Shown here piece after piece: positions 27,416 through 37,684 of a stretch of DNA of 64,000 nt. How positions within the stretch are numbered: position 1 is the stretch's first letter; every line of letters begins with the position of its first letter. This DNA is from Verrucomicrobiia bacterium (GTDB lineage Bacteria; Verrucomicrobiota; Verrucomicrobiia; Limisphaerales; CAIMTB01). Location: assembly GCA_019634625.1 (NCBI GenBank), contig JAHCBA010000017.1, positions 1 through 64,000 of the forward strand, in the 5' to 3' direction. The notes under the pieces are model-generated. The model had not been told where the DNA came from and made no database searches. It saw only the letters and a program-made list of their open reading frames with translations. Position numbers and translations under genes: made by a program.

Positions 27416-29593
27416 TCAGAACAGGTAATGGGCGGAACTGTAGAGAAGGTGGGCATGGTAATCGTTGTTCCCCCCGGACTGGGTGCTGCGCGCCTGGAAA
27501 TAGCCGTACCGCAGGTTGACGCGAAGCCGGGGGTGGATCCGGCGGGTGATCGTGGCGAGGACGCCGTGTTCCTCGAGGCCGGAATTGTAGGGCTGGGAAT
27601 CGAGGAGCCAGGCTTCGAAGTTGTCGGCGAGGTAGTAGCGGTACTGGGCCTGGAGATCGGTCCGGTGATCCAGCACGAATCCGGCGGTGGCGTTCAGGCT
27701 GAGGTAGTCGTTATCGGCCGGGGCGAGGACGGACGCGGCGGTGGCGGCGGAGCGGGTGCGATCGAGGGCGTAGTGGGCGGAGGGTTGGAGATAGAAGCGG
27801 GGGAAGGGGGTCCAGGTGATGGTTTCGCTGAAGATGTGTGCGGTGCTGGCGGCGGCGGTGTGGAAGTCAAGTCCTGTGCCGCGGTGTTCGAAGGTGTTGT
27901 GCTGATAATCGTAGCGGCTGATCAGGGTGAGGTTGCGGAGCGGGCGGAAGGTGACGCGGAGATTGACGTCGTCGGTGACAAAGTCCTGTTCGCGGATGAA
28001 GGCGGGGTAGAGGCCGAAGGGATTGATGTGAAGGGCGGACGTTTCGCCGTACCGGTTATCCCGTGCCTTGCGGTAGTATTGGGCATGCAGGTTGAGGCGG
28101 GTCAGGGGGTACCACAGGAGGCCGGCGGTGTATTTCTGTGAGAAGCGGTCGAAGTCGGTATCCCGACGGAGTTCGATTTCGTCGTAGGCCGGGAGTCTCT
28201 GGATTTCCAGGAGGTTTCCGTCGCCCTGGGTCCAGTCGGCACGCGAGTAGAGGACGACATTGGTGATGCCGGTGTAGCGGATTTCGAGGTGCTGGGAGAG
28301 GTCGAGGGTATCCCGGGCATTGGCGGCCTGGCGGTCCATGGGGACCGTGCCGGTGTCGAGCCAGGAGGAGGAGCCGTCCAGGGTCTGGTGCTCGATGCGG
28401 ACGGACGGGATGACCGCGAGGTGGGGGAACGGGGTCCAGAGGAGGTTGAGATTCCAGACGTGCTGGTCGAGTTGGGCGCCGCCGGTGAGATCGAGGAAGC
28501 CGACATCCCGTCGTCCGAAGATGGGGTCGTAGATGGGGTCATGACCTGCTCCGGCGATACGGCTGCCGCCGAAGGTGGTGTCCAGGGTGGTGAAAAGGTA
28601 GGCGCTGGAGAGGCGGAGGCGGTCGTGAAAGAGGGTGTCCACGAAGGCGCGGGCTCCGTAGAGGTCGCGCTCGATCCGTTCGGTCTGGGTGATGTGGCGG
28701 TCGGACGATTCCCCGGGGCGGCGGCGGAGGAGAAGGGCCGAATCGAGGTCGGAGGTTTCGTAGGTGAAGCCTGCTCCGACGGTGGTGTTTCCGAGGGCCT
28801 GGCGGACATCGAGGGAGACGATGTCGGTGGTTTCGTCGATGCGGCGGAGGGAAGGGACGATGGCCCGGACGCCGAAGCCGCCGGTGAGGCCGGTGTCGCC
28901 CCAGTGGGTGGAGCTGCGGAGGCCATCGCGGTAGAGGTGGCGGTAGCGGAGGGTGATGTCCGGGAGGCCTTCGCGGCGAAGGCCGGCCTCGAATTCGGCG
29001 GAGCCACGGGCGAGTTCGAGGGGGTCGTCGTAGAGGTCGATCCACTGGGCATTGGCGGGGAACCAGCCGCCGGATGGATCATCGAATTCGAGACGGCGGC
29101 TGGTGCCGACGCGGACGTAGCCCCAGTCGAGGTCGGTGTACTCGAGTCGCACCCGGTAATCTTCGTAGGCGAAGAGGGAGTGGGCATCGATGCGGAAGAG
29201 GCCGCGTTTGCCCACATCCTGTTCGAAGCGGAAGGACTCGATGCCTCCGAAGGCGGTGGCGGGGAGGCCGAGGCGGCCCTGGGCGGCGGCGGCATCGCCA
29301 TGGACCATGAGGCCCCCGACGGAGACATCGAGCCAGTTGCGGAAGTCGCCGGGAACCGGGTCCAGTTCTGGAAGTTCGGTGTCGGGGAGATCTTCGTCGG
29401 GGAGATCGACGGGTTCGGTGGCGGTCGGGGGCGGGCCGGGTTGCGGTGCGTCGGGCGCGCCTTCCTGGGGGGCGGGTTCCGGGGAGGCGCCGATGGCGTG
29501 GGCGTGGAGGGCGACGGCGAGGATCCCGGAGAGCCATGGGGTCACCCGAGGGCGTTCGGCGGGCGGCGTGGGAAAGCCTGCGGGGGTGTTCAT
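27416..29593 (-). CDS. MtrB/PioB-like outer-membrane beta-barrel of a porin-cytochrome conduit
   Basis: 725 aa. A signal region and a Pro/Glu-rich linker (about 20-85) are followed by some 600 residues of alternating strands with aromatic ends, e.g. YRVRLEYTDLDWGYVRVG, ITLRYRHLYRDGL, LNLHAQYYRKARDNRYG and YLSLNATAGFVLDHR. It ends in LLYSSAHYLF with terminal Phe. Size and strand density fit MtrB/PioB-type barrels, which wrap a multihaem cytochrome and carry electrons across the outer membrane. The gene lies 18 bp downstream of an MtrA/DmsE-like multihaem cytochrome. That pairing is the main evidence for the role, since barrel sequences alone are poorly diagnostic. The N-terminal CXXC of Shewanella MtrB is not present. 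Confidence 0.72.
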   Translation of the reverse strand: MNTPAGFPTPPAERPRVTPWLSGILAVALHAHAIGASPEPAPQEGAPDAPQPGPPPTATEPVDLPDEDLPDTELPELDPVPGDFRNWLDVSVGGLMVHGDAAAAQGRLGLPATAFGGIESFRFEQDVGKRGLFRIDAHSLFAYEDYRVRLEYTDLDWGYVRVGTSRRLEFDDPSGGWFPANAQWIDLYDDPLELARGSAEFEAGLRREGLPDITLRYRHLYRDGLRSSTHWGDTGLTGGFGVRAIVPSLRRIDETTDIVSLDVRQALGNTTVGAGFTYETSDLDSALLLRRRPGESSDRHITQTERIERDLYGARAFVDTLFHDRLRLSSAYLFTTLDTTFGGSRIAGAGHDPIYDPIFGRRDVGFLDLTGGAQLDQHVWNLNLLWTPFPHLAVIPSVRIEHQTLDGSSSWLDTGTVPMDRQAANARDTLDLSQHLEIRYTGITNVVLYSRADWTQGDGNLLEIQRLPAYDEIELRRDTDFDRFSQKYTAGLLWYPLTRLNLHAQYYRKARDNRYGETSALHINPFGLYPAFIREQDFVTDDVNLRVTFRPLRNLTLISRYDYQHNTFEHRGTGLDFHTAAASTAHIFSETITWTPFPRFYLQPSAHYALDRTRSAATAASVLAPADNDYLSLNATAGFVLDHRTDLQAQYRYYLADNFEAWLLDSQPYNSGLEEHGVLATITRRIHPRLRVNLRYGYFQARSTQSGGNNDYHAHLLYSSAHYLF

Positions 29594-29611
29594 GGGGTTG
29601 GGGGTGACGGG

Positions 29612-30454
29612 TTAGAAGCGGAGGGATTGACTGACCTGGGAGCCGTGGACGGCTTCATGGCAGCCGGCGCTCCAGCAGGTGCCGCGGGAGAGGAATGCGG
29701 TGTGGTCGATGGTTCCGATGGCGATGCGGCCCGGGGCGGGTTGATGCTGGAAATGGCACTTGAGGCAGAGGATGGCGTTGCGTTCGGTCAGCATTTTGGC
29801 GTTGACCGAGCCGTGGGGTTGGTGGCAGGCGACACAGCCTTCGCGCATGGCCTCATGCTCGAAGATATGGGGTCCGCGCTGGGCTGGGTGGCACTCGAGA
29901 CACGTGGCATTGGCGGCGAGGAGGGCTGCACCACCGCGGACGGCATCGCCACGGTGAGGATTGTGACAGGCGCTGCAACCCATGGAGCCACGTCCAGCGT
30001 GTACGGCTGCGTGGGCATCGCCGACCGGGTGACGGTGGGGGAGGGCGAACTGGCCGCGGAGGTGGGCATGGCACTGGTAGCAGCTCTCGGGATTGCGGTC
30101 TGGGTTCACCAGGGTTCGGGCGGCGCCGCCGCTTTCGACATGGATGCTGGCCGGGCCGTGGCAGGATTCGCAGCCGACGTGGATGGCATTGGGTCCCCGG
30201 GCGACCAGGCGCGCATGGGCGGCGGTTGGGAAGTGGAGGGTGATGGCCTCGTGGCATTGGGCGCAGGATTCCGAGCCGGCGTAAGTGGCGCCTCCCATGA
30301 CGTGGGGCATGACCACGGTTCTCGGGGTGGACGTGGAGCAGGAGACGAGCAGACCGGAGAGAGCGAGGGTAGCCAGGCCGACGAGGGCGATGAGGGCGTG
30401 TGGCCAGCCGGGGAGCCGGCGGGGAGGGGCGGGTTGTTGGGGGGCGGTGGTCAC
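29612..30454 (-). CDS. MtrA/DmsE-like multihaem cytochrome (eight haem sites)
   Basis: 280 aa. An N-terminal hydrophobic segment ends in a possible lipobox (GLLVSC, Cys about 39), so it may be a lipoprotein or simply anchored. Haem motifs in order are CAQCH, CESCH, CYQCH, CSACH, CLECH, CVACH, CLKCH and a final atypical CX4CH (CWSAGCH). The phrase GSESCAQCHE and the regular HxxxxxCxxCH spacing resemble the decahaem MtrA/PioA/DmsE family, here with fewer haems. The product would sit inside or next to the barrel encoded immediately downstream. First gene of the six-gene minus-strand cytochrome cluster. Its promoter must lie in the 454 bp shared with rpoD. Confidence 0.83.
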   Translation of the reverse strand: MTTAPQQPAPPRRLPGWPHALIALVGLATLALSGLLVSCSTSTPRTVVMPHVMGGATYAGSESCAQCHEAITLHFPTAAHARLVARGPNAIHVGCESCHGPASIHVESGGAARTLVNPDRNPESCYQCHAHLRGQFALPHRHPVGDAHAAVHAGRGSMGCSACHNPHRGDAVRGGAALLAANATCLECHPAQRGPHIFEHEAMREGCVACHQPHGSVNAKMLTERNAILCLKCHFQHQPAPGRIAIGTIDHTAFLSRGTCWSAGCHEAVHGSQVSQSLRF

Positions 30455-30908
30455 CGGATCGGGAACGGCGATTGGGAGGAGTTTGGGCCTGTCAGGGGCT
30501 TATCCTTGGGATTACTGGGCGGCAGCCAAACCCAACTCAGAAAGGGGCCACCAACCGAACCTTGCCATGATCGGCCCAGAAATTGGCTTGAGAATTCGGA
30601 GGCGGCCCGGGGGTATGGGGTGGGATGCAGGGGTGGAATGACGCCTGGCGGATTCGCGGGGGTGGTGGGGGAGGTGTGAGTTTCGCGGAGCGTGGTCTCG
30701 ATGGCGGGGTACGGTGAGGCCGCAAGGGTGGGGTGCTTTGGGGGTTAGGGACTCGCGGAGCTCGTCCCTCCGAGTCGCTGGCTTCCCGCCCAGACCGCCG
30801 GGATGCACCGAATGAAGCCAAGATACTTCTCTGACTTCTTGACGTTGGGGCGAAGGGTTGTCATGGTGCCCGACCTTTTCGGTGTTCATTCAGTCCATTA
30901 CGTCCGGT
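30455..30908. promoter_or_regulatory. Divergent intergenic region, cytochrome cluster / rpoD
   Basis: 454 bp between divergent starts. The part nearest the cytochrome gene (30455 to about 30670) is unique and holds no ORF I believe. A family A element fills about 30676-30807. About 100 bp then remain before rpoD. I could not pick convincing -35/-10 boxes by eye. Confidence 0.5.
30676..30807. repeat. Family A MITE-like element, copy 4
   Basis: Same orientation as copy 1; the core GGACTCGCGGAGCTCGTCCC and the end CCGGGATGCACCGAAT are kept. The end plus the following CACCGAAT is identical to copy 6. It lies about 100 bp before the rpoD start. Confidence 0.75.
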
Positions 30909-32780
<1,872 letters not shown>

Positions 32781-32810
32781 AGTGGGGCGGCCATGAGCCG
32801 GGGTCGGGGT

Positions 32811-32849
32811 CGAAAGGGACGAAAGGGACGAAAGGGACGTAGGGGACGT
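32811..32849. repeat. Tandem repeat, unit GAAAGGGAC
   Basis: Three perfect nine-base units followed by GTAGGGGAC and a partial unit, 31 bp after the rpoD stop codon. Confidence 0.85.
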
Positions 32850-33030
32850 AGAGAGGGACCCGCTTCGCAGGAAGAATGGGGAGGCGTCAGGGACCCTCGC
32901 GGCGCTGTGCGCCCTCACCCGCCACGGACCGTCGAACTCGAAATCGTGGTCGGAATCGGGCTTTCACGTTTCGCCAGATCCGTCCGAGACGGAATGCGGG
33001 TTCAGCGTGGCTGGGTGGTCTTGGGAGGCT

Positions 33031-33044
33031 CACGCTGAAGCGTG
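33031..33044. repeat. Family B hairpin motif, isolated copy
   Basis: CACGCTGAAGCGTG (5 bp stem, TGAA loop) followed by TACACCCAAC, matching the hairpin plus GACACCGAAC that opens the family B repeats at 1675 and 2290. Confidence 0.7.
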
Positions 33045-33121
33045 TACACCCAACCGTCCTGCCCCCGATGCCGACCCCGACGCCGATCGGAGAAGGGAGG
33101 CTGAAAACCGCCAGCCGAACT

Positions 33122-33703
33122 TCAGGCCCTGGCGGCTTCTGCCGGCTCCGCTTGCTCCATGAAGGCGTAGCAGAGCATGTGCAGGATGCCCATGTGGGCG
33201 TCCTCGACGCGCCCGTAGTGGGCATCGTCCACGACGACCACCTGGGCGGCGATTTCGGCCAGGCGCCCGCGTTTGGCGCCGACCAGGGCGACGGTCCGGA
33301 GGCCCTCGCGTTGCGCCCAGGCGAGGGCTTTCACGAGGTTGGGCGAATTGCCGCTGACACTGACCGCGATGAGGACATCGCCCGGGCGGGCGTAGTTTTC
33401 GAGCTGGCGGACGAAGATGTCCTCGTAGGCGTAGTCATTCCCGAGCGCGGTGATCCACGGGAGATTGTCGGTCAGGGAGAGGCATCGGAAGCGGCGTCCG
33501 AGGGCGTCGGAGGCGCCCTTGCCGAGGTCGGTGACGAAATGGGAGGCGCTGGCCGCGGAACCGCCGTTGCCGATGGCGAAGATCTGGCGGTCTTCGGCGA
33601 GCGCCGCTTTCAGCGACTCGAAGACGGCCATGACGGCGGGGAGTGGGATGGAATCGAGGGCGGCCTTTTGTTGCGCCCGGTAGCGGTCAAGCCAGTCCTG
33701 CAT
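33122..33703 (-). CDS. gmhA: SIS-domain phosphoheptose isomerase
   Basis: 193 aa. Sedoheptulose-7-phosphate isomerase type SIS protein, first step of the heptose pathway for the lipopolysaccharide core. It has QIFAIGNGGSAASASHF (sugar-phosphate loop), CLSLTDNLPWITALGND, SGNSPNLVKAL and the C-terminal HMGILHMLCYAFME helix containing the likely catalytic His. The start is the ATG at MQDWLDRYRA; 15 further codons upstream are Pro/Arg-rich and unlike the family. The PQQ-propeller gene ends 48 bp upstream. DiaA-type SIS proteins are similar, but heptose isomerase is the better match. Confidence 0.88.
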   Translation of the reverse strand: MQDWLDRYRAQQKAALDSIPLPAVMAVFESLKAALAEDRQIFAIGNGGSAASASHFVTDLGKGASDALGRRFRCLSLTDNLPWITALGNDYAYEDIFVRQLENYARPGDVLIAVSVSGNSPNLVKALAWAQREGLRTVALVGAKRGRLAEIAAQVVVVDDAHYGRVEDAHMGILHMLCYAFMEQAEPAEAARA

Positions 33704-33751
33704 GGGAGGGCAAGGGTACGGCGGGGGACGTTGCGGACGCCAATGCAATGA

Positions 33752-34996
33752 TCAGCGGGTGCCGAGGCCGTAGAGATGGCTGCCGGTGCGCAGGAACAGG
33801 CGTCCGCCGGACAGGGCCGGGGTGGTGTAGCAGAACTCGGCGAGGTCGTTGGTGGCGACGGGGCGGAAGGCAGCCGGGCTGGCCTCGAACACGGTGGTCT
33901 TTCCCTCGATGTCGGTCGCATAGATGTGGCCGTTGGCGAGGATGAGGGAGGATCGGAAGCGCCCGCCGAGGCGGTGATCCCAGACCGGCCTTCCGGTGCG
34001 GGCATTGAGGCAGAAGAGCATGCCCTCATCCACGACGACGTAGAGGTGTCCATCGTGGAAGACGGGCGAGGGGACGTAGGAGGCCTGGCGCCAGTCGGAC
34101 CAGGCGACATGGGATTCGGTGACGTCGCCACGACCGGAGAGGCGGACGGCCATTCGGGAGCGGTTGGGATAGCCGGCGGAGGCGAACACCATGCCGTCGC
34201 CGTGGACCAGGCCGGCGACGGCGACATCGCTGGGGCCGCGGACCCACCAAAGGAGATCGCCGGAGAGGGCTTCATAGGCGCGGATCTCGTCGCTGCCGGC
34301 GACGATGACCTGGTCCAGGGAACCTTCCCGGACGACGAGGGGCGGGATATGCGAGATGCGCCGTTTGCCCGGGGTGGCCCTCCAGCGTTCGCGTCCGGTG
34401 GCGGCATCGAGGGCGAGGACGGCGGCCTCCCCTTCCTGACGGCAATCGAAGAGGACGAGGTCGCGATGGAAGATCGGGGAGTAGCTGTAGCCGTGTTCGC
34501 CTTCGAACTGGAGGGGTTGGACCGCCCAGAGTTCCCTGCCGTCGAGGTCGAAGGCACGGAGATCAACACGGTCACCGGCCTGGAACGAGGTGACGACCCG
34601 GGAGCCGTCGGTGGCCGGGGTGGACGAGGCGCTGCTGTTCTCGCGGTGCATCGCGTCGCGGTCGCCCTCGAGCACTGTCTTCTGCCAGACCGGGCGGCCG
34701 CTGGTGGCATTGAAGCGCATGAGGACGCGGTGTCCGGAGTCGGGCAGAATGGAGGTGAGGAAGACGGCGTCGCCCCAGACGATCGGGGAGGAATGGCCTT
34801 CGCCGGGGACGACCGTTTTCCAGAGGACGTTGTCGGTGGGGCTCCAACGGACGGGGATGCGGGTATCGAGGCTGGTGCCATCGCCGCGGGGGCCGCGGAA
34901 CTGGGGCCACGGTTCGGCGGCCTGGAGATCCGGTCGGACGCCCGGGGCCAGGAGCAGCAGACTCAGGAGCGACGGCAGGCAGGGAACGACGCGCAT
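33752..34996 (-). CDS. Secreted PQQ-like beta-propeller protein
   Basis: 414 aa. Signal peptide (MRVVPCLPSLLSLLLLAPG...) and the opening motif EPWPQFRGPRGDGTS, the same WPxFRGP signature as other planctomycete/verrucomicrobial PQQ_2 proteins. Blade motifs are MRFNATSGRPVWQKT, AFDLDGRELWAVQ, ALDAATGRERWRATP, YEALSGDLLWWVRG and CLNARTGRPVWDHR. Probably periplasmic, with scaffold or ligand-binding rather than proven enzymatic function. It shares the motif but not close sequence with the 4.0 kb and 19.1 kb proteins. The open frame reaches back another 220 codons antisense to the DUF4405 gene, which I treat as noise. It is divergent from that gene, with 140 bp between starts. Confidence 0.86.
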   Translation of the reverse strand: MRVVPCLPSLLSLLLLAPGVRPDLQAAEPWPQFRGPRGDGTSLDTRIPVRWSPTDNVLWKTVVPGEGHSSPIVWGDAVFLTSILPDSGHRVLMRFNATSGRPVWQKTVLEGDRDAMHRENSSASSTPATDGSRVVTSFQAGDRVDLRAFDLDGRELWAVQPLQFEGEHGYSYSPIFHRDLVLFDCRQEGEAAVLALDAATGRERWRATPGKRRISHIPPLVVREGSLDQVIVAGSDEIRAYEALSGDLLWWVRGPSDVAVAGLVHGDGMVFASAGYPNRSRMAVRLSGRGDVTESHVAWSDWRQASYVPSPVFHDGHLYVVVDEGMLFCLNARTGRPVWDHRLGGRFRSSLILANGHIYATDIEGKTTVFEASPAAFRPVATNDLAEFCYTTPALSGGRLFLRTGSHLYGLGTR

Positions 34997-35136
34997 GAGG
35001 CGGGAGGGTGCGCGGACGGCCGGGGGTTGGCGAGTGGGGATTGAGCAAGGGCGATTCACCCCAAAAGGATTTACGGGCTGGCTCCGTTGGGCGAAGTGGA
35101 TGGGAAACCCCAAGTGGGGATGAAAGCGAGGCCTCG

Positions 35137-35778
35137 ATGAAGCGCAGCAGCTTGAATTTTTGGGTGGATGGGGTGGCGGCGGTGCTGATGGTGGGGATGA
35201 TCGCGACGGGACTGGTGATCCGGTTCGTCCTGCCGGCGGGAAGCGGGAGCCGGCTGGAGTTGTGGGGATTGAACCGGCACGGGTGGGGGGACTGGCATTT
35301 CTGGCTGGCGGTCGGGTTGGGAGGGGTGGTGCTGGTGCATGTGGCATTGCATTGGGCGTGGGTGTGGGCGGTTGGCGGGCGCCTGGCGCGTGGAGGGGAG
35401 GTGGGAGGTGCAGCGGCGCGGCCACATCGGGCTGCGACGTGGGGCGTGGCGCTCGGGCTGATGCTGGCGCTGGTCCTTTGGGGCGGCATGGAGTTGGGAC
35501 GCCGCCAGGTGCGGGAAGCAGCCGGGTCTTCGGAGGGTGGGGACCATGGGATGCAGCGTCGTGGTGGGGTGCCCGTGGAGGCCGAGGATGGGGAGGAGGT
35601 GTTGCGCGGTTCGATGACGTTGGCCGAGGCCGCGGTGGCGCGAGGGATTCCGATCGAGGCATTGCGGCGGCGGCTGAACCTGCCGGAGGGTGTTCAAGAG
35701 GGCGAACGGCTGGGACGTGTCTGTCGCGAGCAGGGCATGTCCATGGCGGAGGCGCGTCGGCGCCTGATGGCGCCGTGA
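35137..35778 (+). CDS. DUF4405 membrane protein (cytochrome b-like)
   Basis: 213 aa. Residues 1-75 match DUF4405, also called flavinylation-associated cytochrome: KRSSLNFWVDGVAAVLMVGMIATG, then HGWGDWHFWLAVGLGGVVLVHVALHW. Histidines at 49, 55, 68 and 72 are placed to hold b-type haem. Three membrane spans (about 8-30, 56-80, 100-122). The C-terminal 80 residues are soluble and contain two similar helical motifs (LAEAAVARGIPIEALRRRL, GRVCREQGMSMAEARRRL) that look like small sequence-repeat helices. Likely redox function in the inner membrane; the partner is unknown. Confidence 0.78.
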   Translation: MKRSSLNFWVDGVAAVLMVGMIATGLVIRFVLPAGSGSRLELWGLNRHGWGDWHFWLAVGLGGVVLVHVALHWAWVWAVGGRLARGGEVGGAAARPHRAATWGVALGLMLALVLWGGMELGRRQVREAAGSSEGGDHGMQRRGGVPVEAEDGEEVLRGSMTLAEAAVARGIPIEALRRRLNLPEGVQEGERLGRVCREQGMSMAEARRRLMAP

Positions 35779-35803
35779 ACGGGGGGGGGCGCGGGCGCGG
35801 GCG

Positions 35804-36532
35804 CTACGGCGTGGCGAAGCGGGGAAAGGCGGCGAAGGCGGGTTCGGGGGGTGCCTCGAAGCGCCAGTCCCGGTCGCGCCAGCAGAAGGCGAGAGCTGCG
35901 GCGTGGAGGGCCTGGAATTCGAGGAGGAGCGCAGCGCGATCGGCGTCGGTCTGGCGTCCTTCGACGAAGCGGAGGTACCGGAGGGGATCGCCGCCATAGA
36001 TCTTGTCACCGACGATCGGGTGCCCGGCATGTTCGAGGTGGATGCGGATCTGGTGCTTGCGGCCGGTGAGGGGTTCGGCGCGGAGCAGGGCGAAGGGTGC
36101 GTTCCGCCGCTCGAAGCGCGACACGACGTGGAATCGGGTGGCGGCCGGCGCGCCATCGAGCCGGACAGTATCCCGGATGGCCACCGGGCTGTCGGGATCG
36201 GGGCCGAGGGGCGCCTCGATGGTGAACGTTTCTGCCGCGGGGTGGCCGTGGACGATGGCGAGGTATTCCTTGTGGACGGCGCGCGACTGAAAGAGGCGTC
36301 CCAGTTCGGCGGCGGCTTCGCGGGACTTGACGGCCACGGTGACGCCGCTGGTTTCGCGATCGAGACGGTGGACAAGAGTGACCCCGGTGTCGGGCAGATG
36401 AAGGCGCAGGCGGCTGATGAGGCTGGACCAGGCGTCGCCCTTGGTCGGATGGCAGACGAGACCGGCGGGCTTGTTTACGACGAGAAGGTCGGCGTCTTCG
36501 TGCAGGATGGAGAGCCGGGCGGGGAATGACAC
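35804..36532 (-). CDS. RluA-family RNA pseudouridine synthase
   Basis: 242 aa from the GTG chosen. The catalytic motif HRLDRETSGV is intact, with ADLLVVNKPAGLVCHPTKGD before it and PLTGRKHQIRIHLEHAGHPIVGD after it. All are diagnostic for RluA/RluD-type synthases that modify rRNA or tRNA uridines. There is no N-terminal S4 domain. An ATG at 36667 would add 45 residues, but that extension is read through the small ORF segment 36586-36726 in another frame and is not family-like. I therefore prefer the internal GTG, with moderate certainty about the exact start. Confidence 0.9.
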   Translation of the reverse strand: MSFPARLSILHEDADLLVVNKPAGLVCHPTKGDAWSSLISRLRLHLPDTGVTLVHRLDRETSGVTVAVKSREAAAELGRLFQSRAVHKEYLAIVHGHPAAETFTIEAPLGPDPDSPVAIRDTVRLDGAPAATRFHVVSRFERRNAPFALLRAEPLTGRKHQIRIHLEHAGHPIVGDKIYGGDPLRYLRFVEGRQTDADRAALLLEFQALHAAALAFCWRDRDWRFEAPPEPAFAAFPRFATP

Positions 36533-36585
36533 GGTTGCGGCTGGGGCTGGGGAGGAGGAGGGGAAGCCCCGGGAGGGCTTCGTGC

Positions 36586-36726
36586 CTAGCCGTAGCCCGG
36601 CAGCAAGGTCGGGAGCGCTGGCTTGGACGTATCGGGCAAGAGCCTCGTCGTTCGCTCGTTGCGACACTCCGCTCCGAGCCGCGCCTCGCTCGCTTCAGGT
36701 CGATGCCCGAAAGCCTTCGGCACCAT
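36586..36726 (-). CDS. Small ORF (46 aa) with strong ribosome binding site
   Basis: Begins MVPKAFGHRPEASEARLG and ends LPTLLPGYG. The ATG is preceded by AAGGAGG at six bases' distance, the best Shine-Dalgarno sequence I saw in the window. The ORF begins 30 bp after the PHP phosphatase stop codon on the same strand and ends before the pseudouridine synthase. I do not recognise the peptide. It is rich in Arg, Pro, Glu and Ala and has no membrane segment or signal. It could be a genuine small protein, a leader peptide or part of a dispersed element. Confidence 0.4.
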   Translation of the reverse strand: MVPKAFGHRPEASEARLGAECRNERTTRLLPDTSKPALPTLLPGYG

Positions 36727-36755
36727 CGCTTTCCTCCTTACTGCATGGATACGGC

Positions 36756-37580
36756 TTAGAGCGGCACCGGGATGGGCCTTCGTTGTTCGAACCGGACCGT
36801 TTCCGTGTAACCGCAGTCCCGGGCCAGGGCGACGGCGGCGGGGAAGTCGGCGGCCACCTCGTCGGGGTGGTGGGCGTCGGAGCCGAAGGTGAGGAGGACG
36901 CCACGCTGGCGCGCCAGGCGGAGAAAGGCCGGGGCGGGATACATTTCGCGGCACGGCTTGCGGAGGCCGGCTGTATTGATCTCGATGGCGACGCCGTGGC
37001 GGGCAGCGGCATCGAGGAACGTTTCGAAGAGCGGCGTGCAGTCGCATCCGGGGACGAACCCGAATTTCTTGGGCAAATCCGGATGGCCAATGATCTGGAA
37101 GAGTCCGCTCGAGGCGGCGGCGGTAAGTCGGTCGAAGTATTTGGCCCAGACGTCGAAGGCATCCCGCGCCCGCCACTGATCGAGCTTGGCGGGGTTGTCG
37201 ATGTCCCATCCCCCGTCGATGTAGTGCACCGAGCCGATGAAGTAGTCCCAGTCATGCCGGGCGGCGAGCTGGCGGATCCAGTCTTCGTGGCCGGGGATGT
37301 AATCGACCTCGAGGGCGGCGCGGAGGGTCAATTGGGGAACCCGCTCGCGTGCGAGGCGAATGCCGTCGAGGTAGCCGTCGAGGGCCGCCAGCGCCATGTG
37401 CCAGTTGTCGAAGTCGTCGCGGGGCATGGGATTGTGTTCCGACAGGCCGATCTCGGTCAGGCCGCGCCGGGCGGCGCTGAGAGCGAGGTCGTAGGGCACC
37501 CCCTCGGCGTGATGGCAGAGCTGGGTGTGCATGTGGTAATCGGGCGGCAACGGCACCGGAGGAGGGTAAGGGCCGGGCAT
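36756..37580 (-). CDS. PHP-domain histidinol-phosphatase (HisJ-like)
   Basis: 274 aa. PHP-fold metallo-phosphoesterase of the HisJ/HisK group, which removes phosphate from histidinol phosphate. Metal-binding motifs: DYHMHTQLCHHAEG (14-27), EIGLSEHNPMP, ALEVDYIPGHED, FIGSVHYIDG, IIGHPDLPKKFG and TFGSDAHHPDEV. All are typical. Members of this group also include less specific PHP phosphatases, so histidine biosynthesis is likely but not proven by context. Downstream is a small ORF with a strong ribosome binding site. Confidence 0.85.
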   Translation of the reverse strand: MPGPYPPPVPLPPDYHMHTQLCHHAEGVPYDLALSAARRGLTEIGLSEHNPMPRDDFDNWHMALAALDGYLDGIRLARERVPQLTLRAALEVDYIPGHEDWIRQLAARHDWDYFIGSVHYIDGGWDIDNPAKLDQWRARDAFDVWAKYFDRLTAAASSGLFQIIGHPDLPKKFGFVPGCDCTPLFETFLDAAARHGVAIEINTAGLRKPCREMYPAPAFLRLARQRGVLLTFGSDAHHPDEVAADFPAAVALARDCGYTETVRFEQRRPIPVPL

Positions 37581-37684
37581 GAGGTGTCGAGGGGAACGAC
37601 CGTGAGGGCCTTCGGCCGACGCACCCCATTCACCCCATTGCCCGGCCGTCCGGCCGATCCATCGAACGGGGACGTGGGTGCAGG

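Larger units (their letters stand above)
32781..33121. other. 341 bp intergenic region with simple repeats
   Basis: No gene recognised between the convergent rpoD and gmhA. It contains a nine-base tandem repeat (GAAAGGGAC, three copies plus a variant) at 32811-32849 and an isolated family B hairpin at 33031-33044. Confidence 0.7.

Noticed and set aside
36533-36667. Longer RluA-type protein starting at an ATG
   Set aside because: The extra codons lie over the small ORF in another frame and do not resemble the family N-terminus.
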